Below are positions 1 through 7,177 of a stretch of 26,036 nt of DNA, one piece after another. This DNA is from CAZOKH01 sp964580315 (GTDB taxonomy: Bacteria; Chloroflexota; Anaerolineae; Anaerolineales; Anaerolineaceae), in assembly GCA_964580315.1 (NCBI GenBank), contig CAZOKH010000054.1:1-26036 (forward strand). Direction: 5' to 3'. Numbering within the stretch: the first letter of the stretch is position 1; every line of letters starts with the position of its first letter. The notes under the pieces are model-generated. The model made no database searches, was not told the origin of the DNA, and worked only from the letters and a program-made list of their open reading frames with translations. The position numbers were made by a program, and so were the translations under genes.

Positions 1-146
1 AAGAACTGTGGATATTTCTGACTCGAATTTACAGAAAAAAGGTTGCGTAATCGGTTTTCTTTAATAGGTATACTACATGTATTATACTCTTTGCGTTTCT
101 ATAAATATTGAACATCTCAATCGCCAAGGTTGATGATCAGAAAGTT

Positions 147-155
147 TGATATAAT
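147..155 (+). promoter_or_regulatory. Candidate extended -10 promoter
   Basis: TGATATAAT matches the extended -10 consensus TGnTATAAT exactly. No good -35 box lies 17 bases upstream, which extended -10 promoters tolerate. Transcription would start near base 162 and leave a leader of about 90 bases before the M23-like gene. The 1-253 stretch otherwise has no gene. It is AT-rich and holds this promoter, the dyad at 202-233 and the ribosome binding site at 240-243. Confidence 0.5.
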
Positions 156-201
156 TTTTACTTCACAGGGCGGTTGAATAGTGAAAATGGATTGTAAAGA
201 T

Positions 202-233
202 GAACAACTCTCATTGATCACAATAAGTTGTTC
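202..233 (+). promoter_or_regulatory. Dyad in the 5' leader of the M23-like gene
   Basis: GAACAACT (202-209) and AGTTGTTC (226-233) form a perfect 8-base inverted repeat. A central TGATCA (215-220) shares the same centre of symmetry. The dyad lies downstream of the candidate promoter and just before the GGAG ribosome binding site at 240-243. It could be an operator for a dimeric repressor or a leader hairpin that affects translation. Its function is inferred from position only. Confidence 0.35.
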
Positions 234-253
234 CATCATGGAGTATTGGGATC

Positions 254-1393
254 ATGCAGTTTACCCAGAGATTTGAGCGGCTACTGGAAGATTTGCCTGC
301 CAGTACAAACACGCTAACGGTTTATTCTGTGCTTGCCATTGGATTAATTAAAATTCTTGGTGGAATTGCTGTATTTACTGGATTCTTTTTACTGTTTTTG
401 CATTATCGATTATCTCCTCAAATTTCTCCCTTTTTCCCCCCGGTTGAAGCGAAGCCCAGTAAAGGCTTTATTTTTTATGATTTCAACTGGGAACCTGTCA
501 TTGACATAAATCCTCAACAGGTTGTTGCGACGTTATTTCCTCCCGCACCGACCGCCACAATGGCACCTCCCACAAGTACAGCAACGATTACTTTAACTCA
601 AACACCCAAGCCCTCCGCAACCCTTACAATGACCCCGGTTGATACCATCACATTTACGGCAACGGTTACCGAGACCGGCACGCCTTTGCCAACAGCAACC
701 GATACTGTTACACCATCGCCCACATCCACGGCGACTCCCGAAGATACACCCACGTCCATTCCACAAACCCCCACACCTTCGCCGACCAGTGGAATATTCC
801 TGGGCGGCACTGAAATGAGTTCTCCATTGCTGGGTTTGACTTACCAACAATTGGAAACGATCATCTCGCAACCTTATAATGTTCCCAATGTTTTGCAAGA
901 TTTTGGACATCACGGGGTTGATTTTGGCTCTTATGATATTGATGGACAAAACATCATGAATTGGCCTGTGACGGCGGTATTTTCGGGTAAATTCGCCGGT
1001 TCATCCAACGATCGACCGCCGTTGGGAAACCTGGTCATTATTGAGACGCTCTATGAGGATTTGCCGGCTGATATTGCTTCCTTCCTGGATGTGCGAGAAG
1101 GGGAATCTCTCTATACTTTGTATGCCCATTTGGATCAACCAGTGAGCAACAAGGTGGGAGACACCTTTACAAAAGGCCAAATCATTGGTGAAGTGGGTAT
1201 AAGCCAGACTTCTGAAGCGCATTTGCACCTTGAAATGCGCATTGGTAGAAGCAATACGGTATTTCAACAGATGGCTTATTACACGACCAACGCCACCGAC
1301 GAGGAATTGGAAAGTTATACCATTTGGCGAATGAGCGGTGATTATTTACCCTTTGATCCAATGATCTTGTTTAAAGATTACAGCATCCCATAA
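254..1393 (+). CDS. Membrane-anchored M23 (LytM-type) peptidase-like protein
   Basis: The 379-residue protein has one membrane helix (about 28-50), a stretch of unknown fold, a Thr/Pro/Ser-rich stalk (about 97-180) and a C-terminal M23 domain (about 205-340). The zinc-site pattern of M23 endopeptidases is intact: H219-x3-D223, the LYAH histidine H292, and HLH at 323-325. This predicts an active peptidoglycan endopeptidase held outside the membrane; M23 members can also act as amidase activators or on other substrates. The start is supported by GGAG ten bases upstream. An insertion around 265-285 between the two halves of the metal site is longer than in minimal LytM domains. It leads a three-gene run; the next gene starts 26 bases later and also encodes a stalked anchored protein. 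Substrate is not known. Confidence 0.82.
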   Translation: MQFTQRFERLLEDLPASTNTLTVYSVLAIGLIKILGGIAVFTGFFLLFLHYRLSPQISPFFPPVEAKPSKGFIFYDFNWEPVIDINPQQVVATLFPPAPTATMAPPTSTATITLTQTPKPSATLTMTPVDTITFTATVTETGTPLPTATDTVTPSPTSTATPEDTPTSIPQTPTPSPTSGIFLGGTEMSSPLLGLTYQQLETIISQPYNVPNVLQDFGHHGVDFGSYDIDGQNIMNWPVTAVFSGKFAGSSNDRPPLGNLVIIETLYEDLPADIASFLDVREGESLYTLYAHLDQPVSNKVGDTFTKGQIIGEVGISQTSEAHLHLEMRIGRSNTVFQQMAYYTTNATDEELESYTIWRMSGDYLPFDPMILFKDYSIP

Positions 1394-1419
1394 CTTATCG
1401 TGAACGGGAAAGCAGGAGA

Positions 1420-2358
1420 ATGGAAGATAAAGAAAAACAGCTTCAATTAAAAGAATATGTCCCAACTGTGACAACCCTGGTTTTGGTTCTGGCAGGAATA
1501 TTATTGTGCTGCATGTTTGTGCTATCCACAGCAGTAATGACTACTGCATTTTTGGTGACAAACCTGGGCGCGGCTGGTATTACCCCGGTTGCGGTTAGTA
1601 CAGATGTTCCTGTTCAGGAAACACTGGTTGTTGTTGTGAACACACAGACGCCGCCTGAAGAGATGCTGGTTTTCACCAATACATCAGCACCCCCGACAGC
1701 GACGTCAACCCCTGAACCCCCCACAGCCACACCGACAGAAACTCCAATCCCCACCCTGGCGCCTCCCACTGCCACCGCCACAATTGATGCCACTGCTCAG
1801 GCAGCGCGCATGGCTCAGGTTGTCAATGATATTTTCAATAAGGGCGTGATCAGTACAAATGAAGGCGAATTTTCCAGGTTGCAAGATTACCGCGGAAGCT
1901 GGGCAAAACCCAATGAATATTCGGTGAAAAGGACCGATTTAGATTCGTCAAATTTTGTGGTTCGAACCGATGCTGCCTGGCAGGTTTATAACAACAGCGG
2001 CAACTGGGTTGAATCGGGCTGCGGCATTGTAATTTTTGAAAAAGACTCTCCTGCGTATTACCTGGTGTATTACAGCCTGGATGGACGCGCCCGTTTATAC
2101 CGTGTGGCAGGTGGGGGCGCCACTCTCCTGGGACGGTCAACCATCTACACCGTTGACCGCACATACGGTCAGGGCGAACTGGTCGTTGCTGTCGAAGATC
2201 AGCAGATCACCATTTATTTCAATGAGAAAGAGATATTTCGCAAGCAAATCGGATTCCCGCTTGAGGGGTTAGGCTTCACAATTGTTTCTGGTGTAAGCTC
2301 TGATTATGGCACGCTTTGCGATATGACAAATATTGACCTATGGCAAATCAAACAATAA
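1420..2358 (+). CDS. Anchored Thr/Pro-stalk protein with a beta-rich extracellular domain
   Basis: The 312-residue product is not recognised as a named family. It has a short charged N-terminus, one membrane helix (about 18-48), a Pro/Thr-rich stalk (about 77-127) and a C-terminal domain (about 145-312) rich in alternating hydrophobic and aromatic strands. That domain resembles concanavalin/LamG-like jelly rolls used in carbohydrate binding, with a paired-Cys candidate (C201, C300); this is pattern-based inference only. The layout copies the upstream M23-like protein, so the two may share the cell wall as target. AGGAG sits only one base before the ATG, so GGGA at 1406-1409 is the likelier ribosome binding site; no other nearby start exists. 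It overlaps the longer possible form of the next gene. Confidence 0.7.
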   Translation: MEDKEKQLQLKEYVPTVTTLVLVLAGILLCCMFVLSTAVMTTAFLVTNLGAAGITPVAVSTDVPVQETLVVVVNTQTPPEEMLVFTNTSAPPTATSTPEPPTATPTETPIPTLAPPTATATIDATAQAARMAQVVNDIFNKGVISTNEGEFSRLQDYRGSWAKPNEYSVKRTDLDSSNFVVRTDAAWQVYNNSGNWVESGCGIVIFEKDSPAYYLVYYSLDGRARLYRVAGGGATLLGRSTIYTVDRTYGQGELVVAVEDQQITIYFNEKEIFRKQIGFPLEGLGFTIVSGVSSDYGTLCDMTNIDLWQIKQ

Positions 2359-2396
2359 AACTACTGGATGCACTTGGGATTAAGGAAAAGGGCGAA

Positions 2397-2990
2397 ATGT
2401 CCAATCAGGCTATGCGGGATGGAATTACGCTTGCAGGTGGATATCACTTCTTCATGACTGCATTATGCCTGCTGGCAGCAGCGGCTATCTTTGTGTTCGC
2501 GGTTTTACCGCCAATGCAAAGTCAGAGCGATCAAATGGCGCAACAATTATTTCTGCCTTTGACGGGTGTGGTGTTTGGTGTTGTTCTGGGGGGCATCTAT
2601 GCGATTGTGGGAACGGGGCTGCTGCGTTTGCGCAATTCTTCCCGCCTGGCAGCCATATTCCTCAGCCTGCTGGGTTTGGTCAGCGGCTTTGTGGGCACGA
2701 TGGGATCGTTTGCGTCAGCGCTGACCAACACGGTTAACCCCAACTGGGTTTCAGTTGGCCTGGTTGGATTGGTTACCCTGTGCGCATATTCCTTGATTGC
2801 ATTCCTGGATATCTTCGTCCTACTATTCTTATTCAATAAGCGCGTGCGTACTCTGTTTTACGGCGAAGAAATGATGCGAGTTGCCGAAACAAACGGAAAT
2901 GTTGCGAGTCAGTTTCCCGAACACCGCATAGGCAATCAAACCAATAACCCGTCTGAAACTGGATCATTTTCCGGTTTTGAGGATGAGTAG
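2397..2990 (+). CDS. Four-helix integral membrane protein, unknown function
   Basis: The 197-residue product is not recognised. It shows four hydrophobic segments, at about residues 16-38, 51-78, 83-110 and 115-150, followed by a polar cytoplasmic-looking tail rich in Asn, Glu and Gly. The third segment is rich in Gly, Ser and Ala. I place the start at 2397 because AAGGA lies ten bases upstream. An in-frame ATG at 2340 would add 19 residues and overlap the previous gene, but has no ribosome binding site. It is third in the run with the two stalked envelope proteins and may be a membrane partner for them; that link rests on gene order alone. A hairpin at 3025-3058 ends the run. Confidence 0.65.
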   Translation: MSNQAMRDGITLAGGYHFFMTALCLLAAAAIFVFAVLPPMQSQSDQMAQQLFLPLTGVVFGVVLGGIYAIVGTGLLRLRNSSRLAAIFLSLLGLVSGFVGTMGSFASALTNTVNPNWVSVGLVGLVTLCAYSLIAFLDIFVLLFLFNKRVRTLFYGEEMMRVAETNGNVASQFPEHRIGNQTNNPSETGSFSGFEDE

Positions 2991-3024
2991 AAGGTAAAGC
3001 AAAGTTCATTTGATATGATAATGA

Positions 3025-3058
3025 AAAGGAACAAGGCTGAATTTTGCCTTGTTCCTTT
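3025..3058. terminator. Bidirectional hairpin between convergent genes
   Basis: AAAGGAACAAGGC (3025-3037) and GCCTTGTTCCTTT (3046-3058) form a perfect 13-bp stem with an 8-base loop. It lies between the stop codons of two convergent genes, at 2990 and 3080. The A/T ends of the stem give a short U run in either direction, though the tails are weak. Confidence 0.75.
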
Positions 3059-3079
3059 GATATCGATGGCGGAATACAG

Positions 3080-4399
3080 TTATCGAATGCGCCTGCTCTC
3101 CAAGTAGAACCTTTTCTCGTATGCTTCTCCCATGGAGAATGTCTTTCGCGGAAGAACACCGTCGAGAATTACTGTTTTAAACAGGTCGCTTTTGGACATG
3201 GCTGGCAAATAGAAGCCAATGTTCTGTGTCTCAGTGCATAGATCGCACACGGGATCCTCGCCATGCACATAATCGATTTCCCCGGCAGTGCCGTCTTTAA
3301 TCCAGCGATCGAGGAATGCTTGCAGGGTGCCCACTGGCAAGTTCGCAGTTGGATTTGTAAAGCTCAAGAGGGAATATCCACTGGCAGTGATAACTCCGAT
3401 GATTTGTTGATTGCCTGTGCTATTCTGTTTTACAGACTGAATCATCCGGTCGCGCGATTCGCAGGGCGTGAGTGTGAATGAAACATCCGAAAACTGTTTG
3501 AGAGCGGTTTCAAGTTCGAGCTGCGGTTTAAATAAGACACGGTGAATGGGTTCGAATTCGAGGGCGGCATCATGCACATTCTCAATCTCAACCAACGCAT
3601 AACGCGCCGGATGATCAGGCCCTGCAGTGGTTTTGATCTTGTCCCAGCAGGCTTTGGCTGTTGCCAGCGAATGATTGCCATCTCCGACCGCAAACAACAG
3701 AACGCCTTTGTCTTCAGCAACCCCGTAGCGCGCTCGAAAATTGGCGGGTTGGGCCAGTTTTTCAAGGGCAGGGATTAGGCTGTTCTCAACCAGACGGTCA
3801 GGAACACGGTAGCCATTCAAATGACCGCTGTTTTGCATCAGGTCGAAATCGTAAATGGACTCAAACTGCGATGATTGTTCCATTAATGGCTGTAATACGG
3901 TGTGTTGAGGATCATCGATCAAAACAAGGATGTGCGGCAATTCGAGCAGGGCGTTTTCTCGAATGCGCATGCGCGGCGGGATGCGTTCGATGATGGTTCC
4001 TTCAGTGGCGCGAATCAGGGTTTGCGAACCGGGTGAGTAGTCATATTGATCCAGATCGAGCGCGAGAAGAATTCCATGCCGGCTTTTTCCATGGATGGTC
4101 CGTTTGACCAGGATAACTTCCTGGTGGGGTTCCAGCACACCCTGTTGCAGGTAGTTTTGCATGGCTGCTTGAGCGTCAGCGGCGCGCTGAGCTTCTTCCG
4201 GTTTTCCCAGGTAGGCTTCAGGCAATATCATTTTCAGGGTTGAGGGGGAACTGCCGACCAGGGTTTCCACTTCACGCCAGTATTGTGGTTGAGATGTGAA
4301 CTGGTCACAGGCGATTACAGCCCATTTTTGGAGGTCTATGTTTTTGTCTGGCAGGAAAATATCGGGGATTTGAACAGCAATATTCGGGTAGTTTCGCAT
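3080..4399 (-). CDS. DUF1015 family protein (COG4198)
   Basis: The 439-residue protein matches the DUF1015 family, widespread in bacteria and archaea and without a firmly assigned role. The N-terminal part carries the family's opening (AVIACDQFTSQ, with a following YW), the middle holds the hallmark GDGNHSLATAK, and the C-terminus has a YVHGED segment typical of the family. Length is close to the family norm. The start is placed at 4399 because AAGGA lies seven bases upstream; an in-frame ATG at 4435 would add 12 Lys/Thr-rich residues without a clear site. It is a single-gene unit, divergent from ffh and convergent with the envelope cassette. The glycine-rich GDGNHS motif recalls the nucleotide-using ParB/SerK fold, which is only a suggestion. 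Confidence 0.85.
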   Translation of the reverse strand: MRNYPNIAVQIPDIFLPDKNIDLQKWAVIACDQFTSQPQYWREVETLVGSSPSTLKMILPEAYLGKPEEAQRAADAQAAMQNYLQQGVLEPHQEVILVKRTIHGKSRHGILLALDLDQYDYSPGSQTLIRATEGTIIERIPPRMRIRENALLELPHILVLIDDPQHTVLQPLMEQSSQFESIYDFDLMQNSGHLNGYRVPDRLVENSLIPALEKLAQPANFRARYGVAEDKGVLLFAVGDGNHSLATAKACWDKIKTTAGPDHPARYALVEIENVHDAALEFEPIHRVLFKPQLELETALKQFSDVSFTLTPCESRDRMIQSVKQNSTGNQQIIGVITASGYSLLSFTNPTANLPVGTLQAFLDRWIKDGTAGEIDYVHGEDPVCDLCTETQNIGFYLPAMSKSDLFKTVILDGVLPRKTFSMGEAYEKRFYLESRRIR

Positions 4400-4453
4400 A
4401 GTAAGTTCCTTCTTTGTGGATTTTCCCTTGACCATTAGTTATGAACAGGCTAA

Positions 4454-4515
4454 AATTCCAATCTCAATATCCAGGGAATGGATTTCGTATTTTATTTTAA
4501 CCAACAATTGGAATT
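4454..4515. repeat. Spaced inverted repeat in the DUF1015-ffh intergenic region
   Basis: AATTCCAAT (4454-4462) and ATTGGAATT (4507-4515) are perfect 9-base inverted arms 44 bases apart. The right arm covers the GGA that serves as the ribosome binding site for ffh, whose GTG is at 4519. The space between is AT-rich (TATTTTATTTTAA) and probably holds the ffh promoter. It may be a pair of operator half-sites or may occlude the ffh start in the RNA. Confidence 0.35.
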
Positions 4516-4518
4516 ACT

Positions 4519-5841
4519 GTGTTTGAATCGCTTTCGGAGCGGCTAGATACCATTTTTCAACAGCTTCGGCGCCGGGGAAAACTAACGGCGTCTGATGTTG
4601 ATGCTTCCATGCGTGAAGTGCGCCTGGCTTTATTAGAAGCCGATGTGAATTATAACGTAGTTAAAGGTTTTACTTCACGCGTGCGTGAAAGAGCCATTGG
4701 CGTTGAAGTTTCACGTGCATTAAATCCGGCGCAGCAGGTGATCAAGATTGTTCATGAAGAATTGATTGCTACGCTGGGAATGCCGCAGCCGCTTAACCTG
4801 AGTGGAGAACGGCCGCGCGTGGTAATGCTGGTTGGACTTCAGGGTTCTGGCAAAACCACCGCCGCGGGAAAATTAGCCCGGCTATTACGATCGCAGGGTG
4901 AGCGGGTTTTGCTTGTGGCCGCCGATCCTTATCGCCCGGCGGCTGTGAAACAATTGCAGACCCTGGGTGCACAAATTGGCGTGGATGTTTTTACTGAACC
5001 CCAGGTGAAACCGCCGGACCTGGCGAAACATGCTTTTGACAGCGCCCGAAAAAGCGGCGCTTCTGTCATGATCATTGATACGGCTGGCCGATCGCAGCTT
5101 GACCAGGAATTGATGGACGAGCTGCGTGCAATTCAAAAACGAGTTCAATCTGGCGAAGTGCTGCTGGTGGTCGATTCGATGATCGGCCAGGAAGCTCTGC
5201 ATGTCGCAGAAGGTTTTCGAGACACACTGGCAATAACTGGTTTGATCTTGACCAAGATGGATGGGGATTCACGCGGCGGCGCCGCCATCTCGGTACGCTC
5301 GGTTACCGGAGTGCCAATAAAATATTTGAGCACCGGTGAAAACCTGGATGCGTTAGAATCATACGACCCTAACCGATTGGCCTCCCGCATTTTGGGAATG
5401 GGTGATATGATCGGGTTGATTGAGAAAGCTGAAGCCGGCCTTGACCAGGAATTGGCTCAAAAGCAGGCCGAGCGCATGATGAAAGGCGAACTGACGCTGC
5501 AGGACTTTGCGGATCAGCTCAAACAAGTGCGCAAGATGGGGCCGTTTTCACAACTGCTTGAAATGCTGCCCGGGAATATGGGCAAAATGGCAGCTCAAGT
5601 TTCTCCAAAAGATGCCGAGAAACAATTGGGCAAAGTTGAGGCTATAATCAATTCAATGACTCCTGGCGAGAGACGCAACCCGGATGTGCTTAATGCCAGC
5701 CGCAGGCGGCGCATCGCCAGTGGATCGGGTACGGAAGTACAGGATGTTAACAGGCTTTTGAAGCAGTTTCGAGAAGCGCAAAAGCTGATTAAGACGATTA
5801 AGAAAACCGGTGGGCGTGGTATTCCACGATTATTTGGGTAG
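4519..5841 (+). CDS. ffh: Signal recognition particle protein Ffh
   Basis: Ffh binds SRP RNA and signal sequences of nascent membrane proteins and, with FtsY, targets ribosomes to the membrane by paired GTP hydrolysis. The 440-residue protein has the N helical bundle (about 1-90), the G domain with P-loop GLQGSGKTT (106-114), DTAGR (187-191) and TKMDGDSRGGAA (245-256), and the Met-rich M domain (about 300-430) with the hydrophobic finger around MGPFSQLLEMLPGNM. Full length for the family. The start is GTG, with only a weak GGA upstream that overlaps an inverted repeat arm. It opens a plus-strand run into rpsP, a common pairing; 125 bases separate the two, so rpsP may have its own promoter. 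Confidence 0.97.
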   Translation: MFESLSERLDTIFQQLRRRGKLTASDVDASMREVRLALLEADVNYNVVKGFTSRVRERAIGVEVSRALNPAQQVIKIVHEELIATLGMPQPLNLSGERPRVVMLVGLQGSGKTTAAGKLARLLRSQGERVLLVAADPYRPAAVKQLQTLGAQIGVDVFTEPQVKPPDLAKHAFDSARKSGASVMIIDTAGRSQLDQELMDELRAIQKRVQSGEVLLVVDSMIGQEALHVAEGFRDTLAITGLILTKMDGDSRGGAAISVRSVTGVPIKYLSTGENLDALESYDPNRLASRILGMGDMIGLIEKAEAGLDQELAQKQAERMMKGELTLQDFADQLKQVRKMGPFSQLLEMLPGNMGKMAAQVSPKDAEKQLGKVEAIINSMTPGERRNPDVLNASRRRRIASGSGTEVQDVNRLLKQFREAQKLIKTIKKTGGRGIPRLFG

Positions 5842-5867
5842 AAATCATTCATCATAAACAGGATTAG

Positions 5868-5887
5868 CAGCGCCCCTTCAGCGCCCC
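5868..5887 (+). repeat. Short direct repeat between ffh and rpsP
   Basis: CAGCGCCCC occurs at 5868-5876 and again at 5879-5887, separated by two bases. It is G+C-rich against an otherwise mixed 125-base spacer. No hairpin terminator is visible here, so transcription may continue from ffh into rpsP. Possibly a pair of protein binding sites or chance. Confidence 0.3.
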
Positions 5888-5966
5888 CCTCAACCTGAGA
5901 TGACGAATTGGGCCTCCCATAACACTGGATCAATTAAATTGTTCATTAAATAGGAGATGTTTCCAA

Positions 5967-6311
5967 ATGGTAAAAATTCGCATGCGCCGTATTGGTTTGC
6001 GCAGACAACCCACCTATCGCATTGTGGCTGCTGATAAAGAAGCTCCGCGCGATGGTCGATTTCTTGAGATTTTGGGATTTTACAATCCCCGCACTGAACC
6101 TTCAACCATCAAATTGGCAGAAGCCAGGATTTATGATTGGTTGAGCAAAGGTGCTCAGCCCAGCGAATCAACCCTGAAAGTTTTCAACAGCATCGGCTTG
6201 ATGGAGCGTTTTGACCGTTTCAAGAAAGGCGAATCGGCTGATGCATTGGAAGCTGAAGGTAAAGCCAAGGTGGAAAGCCGCGGCATCAATGAGAAAACTC
6301 GCCGCGATTAG
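5967..6311 (+). CDS. rpsP: Small ribosomal subunit protein bS16
   Basis: bS16 is an early-assembling protein of the 30S subunit. The N-terminal 80 residues are canonical: MVKIRMRRIG, RRQPTYRIVAAD, the PRDGRFLEILGFYNP segment and the SEST stretch near residue 68. At 114 residues it is longer than the usual 80-90; the extra C-terminal tail (about 88-114) is charged, rich in Glu, Lys and Arg, and looks unstructured. The start has AGGAG ten bases upstream. khpA follows after 63 bases and rimM after that, an order widely conserved in bacteria. Confidence 0.97.
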   Translation: MVKIRMRRIGLRRQPTYRIVAADKEAPRDGRFLEILGFYNPRTEPSTIKLAEARIYDWLSKGAQPSESTLKVFNSIGLMERFDRFKKGESADALEAEGKAKVESRGINEKTRRD

Positions 6312-6374
6312 GCAGCCAAGTAGGATTAATCATAAACAAGAAAATGCCTGATTGGCGACATGGAGGAAAGATCC

Positions 6375-6611
6375 ATGAAAGAGCTGGTTGAATATATTAG
6401 TCGTTCAATTGTTGATGACCCTGACCAATTGTGGGTTAATCAGGAGCGGATGGGCAACAAAGTGCGCATTGAGCTTCAGGTTTCCAAGGAAGATATGGGG
6501 CGGGTTATCGGCAAGGGCGGCAGGGTGGCCAATTCCATCCGGGTGCTGCTGCGCGTGGCGGCGGCACGTGAAGGGAAGCAGGTTTCTCTGGACGTGGTTG
6601 AGCCAAAATGA
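6375..6611 (+). CDS. khpA: KH-domain RNA-binding protein KhpA
   Basis: KhpA (YlqC family) is a small RNA-binding protein that in Gram-positive bacteria pairs with KhpB/Jag and affects cell division and RNA metabolism. The 78-residue protein is essentially one KH domain, with the GxxG loop inside GRVIGKGGRVANSIR (about 43-57) and flanking strands. I choose the ATG at 6375, preceded by GGAGG with eight bases of spacing; the in-frame ATG at 6360 overlaps that site and is rejected. Its stop overlaps the rimM start (ATGA at 6608-6611), so the two are probably translationally coupled. The place between rpsP and rimM is the typical one. Confidence 0.93.
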   Translation: MKELVEYISRSIVDDPDQLWVNQERMGNKVRIELQVSKEDMGRVIGKGGRVANSIRVLLRVAAAREGKQVSLDVVEPK

Positions 6612-7171
6612 ATCAAAACAGTGAACCTGTTAACCCAACCAGAATGAATGATGAAGGCTCGCCCCGGTCGGGCGAGCCTCTCTTCTTGATTGTGGGAAAA
6701 GTTCGCCGGCCGCACGGCATCAGGGGTGAACTGGTGATGGAAGTGCTGACCGATTTTCCCGAGCGCATTCAAATTGGCCGCACACTCTACGCGGGTGATG
6801 ATCATCAACCTGTAAAAATCCAGTCTTTGCGCTGGCATAATCAATATTTACTCATCAAATTTCACGGTTACGACACGCCCGAAACCGCCGGTTTTTTTCG
6901 CAACGTGCTGATCTATAAACCGATTGACCACGTGCCTCAATTGCCCGAGGGTGAATTCTATCATCACCAGTTGATTGGTTTGACGGTTGTTGATGAAGCC
7001 GGTGAAAAAATTGGTGTTTTGCGGGAGATTCTGATCACAGGGGCGAATGATGTGATGTTAATTCAGACGCCTGATGACAAAGAAATGCTCATCCCGTTGA
7101 TTGATTCTGTGTTGCTTCATGTAAATTTGGAAGAAAAAATAATTCGCGTGAAACCTCCAGAGTGGGAATAA
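6608..7171 (+). CDS. rimM: Ribosome maturation factor RimM
   Basis: RimM helps assemble the 30S head and binds uS19. The 187-residue protein has the N-terminal barrel (about 27-107, opening with VGKVRRPHGIRGEL) and the C-terminal PRC-barrel (about 115-183, with LPEGEFYHHQLIGL, GANDVMLI and LIPLIDSVL). Residues 1-25 are an unconserved-looking polar leader before the usual RimM start, and their coding DNA contains a strong hairpin (6655-6679). The ATG at 6608 overlaps the khpA stop, supporting coupling. In many bacteria trmD and rplS come next; here dprA follows after six bases. Confidence 0.95.
   Translation: MNQNSEPVNPTRMNDEGSPRSGEPLFLIVGKVRRPHGIRGELVMEVLTDFPERIQIGRTLYAGDDHQPVKIQSLRWHNQYLLIKFHGYDTPETAGFFRNVLIYKPIDHVPQLPEGEFYHHQLIGLTVVDEAGEKIGVLREILITGANDVMLIQTPDDKEMLIPLIDSVLLHVNLEEKIIRVKPPEWE
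6655..6679 (+). promoter_or_regulatory. Strong hairpin inside the 5' end of rimM
   Basis: AGGCTCGCCC (6655-6664) and GGGCGAGCCT (6670-6679) form a perfect 10-bp G+C-rich stem with a CGGTC loop, followed by CTCTTCTT. The shape resembles an intrinsic terminator with an imperfect U tract. It lies wholly in the coding region for the RimM leader peptide, upstream of the conserved fold. It could reduce transcription into rimM, dprA and manC, protect the rpsP-khpA mRNA 3' end, or slow ribosomes. Function is inferred. Confidence 0.45.
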
Positions 7172-7177
7172 ATTCCA

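Noticed and set aside
541..795. Short repeated ACA/CCC-rich units in the M23 stalk as a possible tandem repeat or CRISPR-like array
   Set aside because: The units are irregular and explained by Thr/Pro codons; there are no conserved repeat-spacer units.
593..949. Minus-strand open frame with Gly/Cys/Val-rich product opposite the M23 stalk
   Set aside because: It mirrors the Thr/Pro-codon repeats of the plus-strand gene, has low-complexity composition and no plausible start signal.
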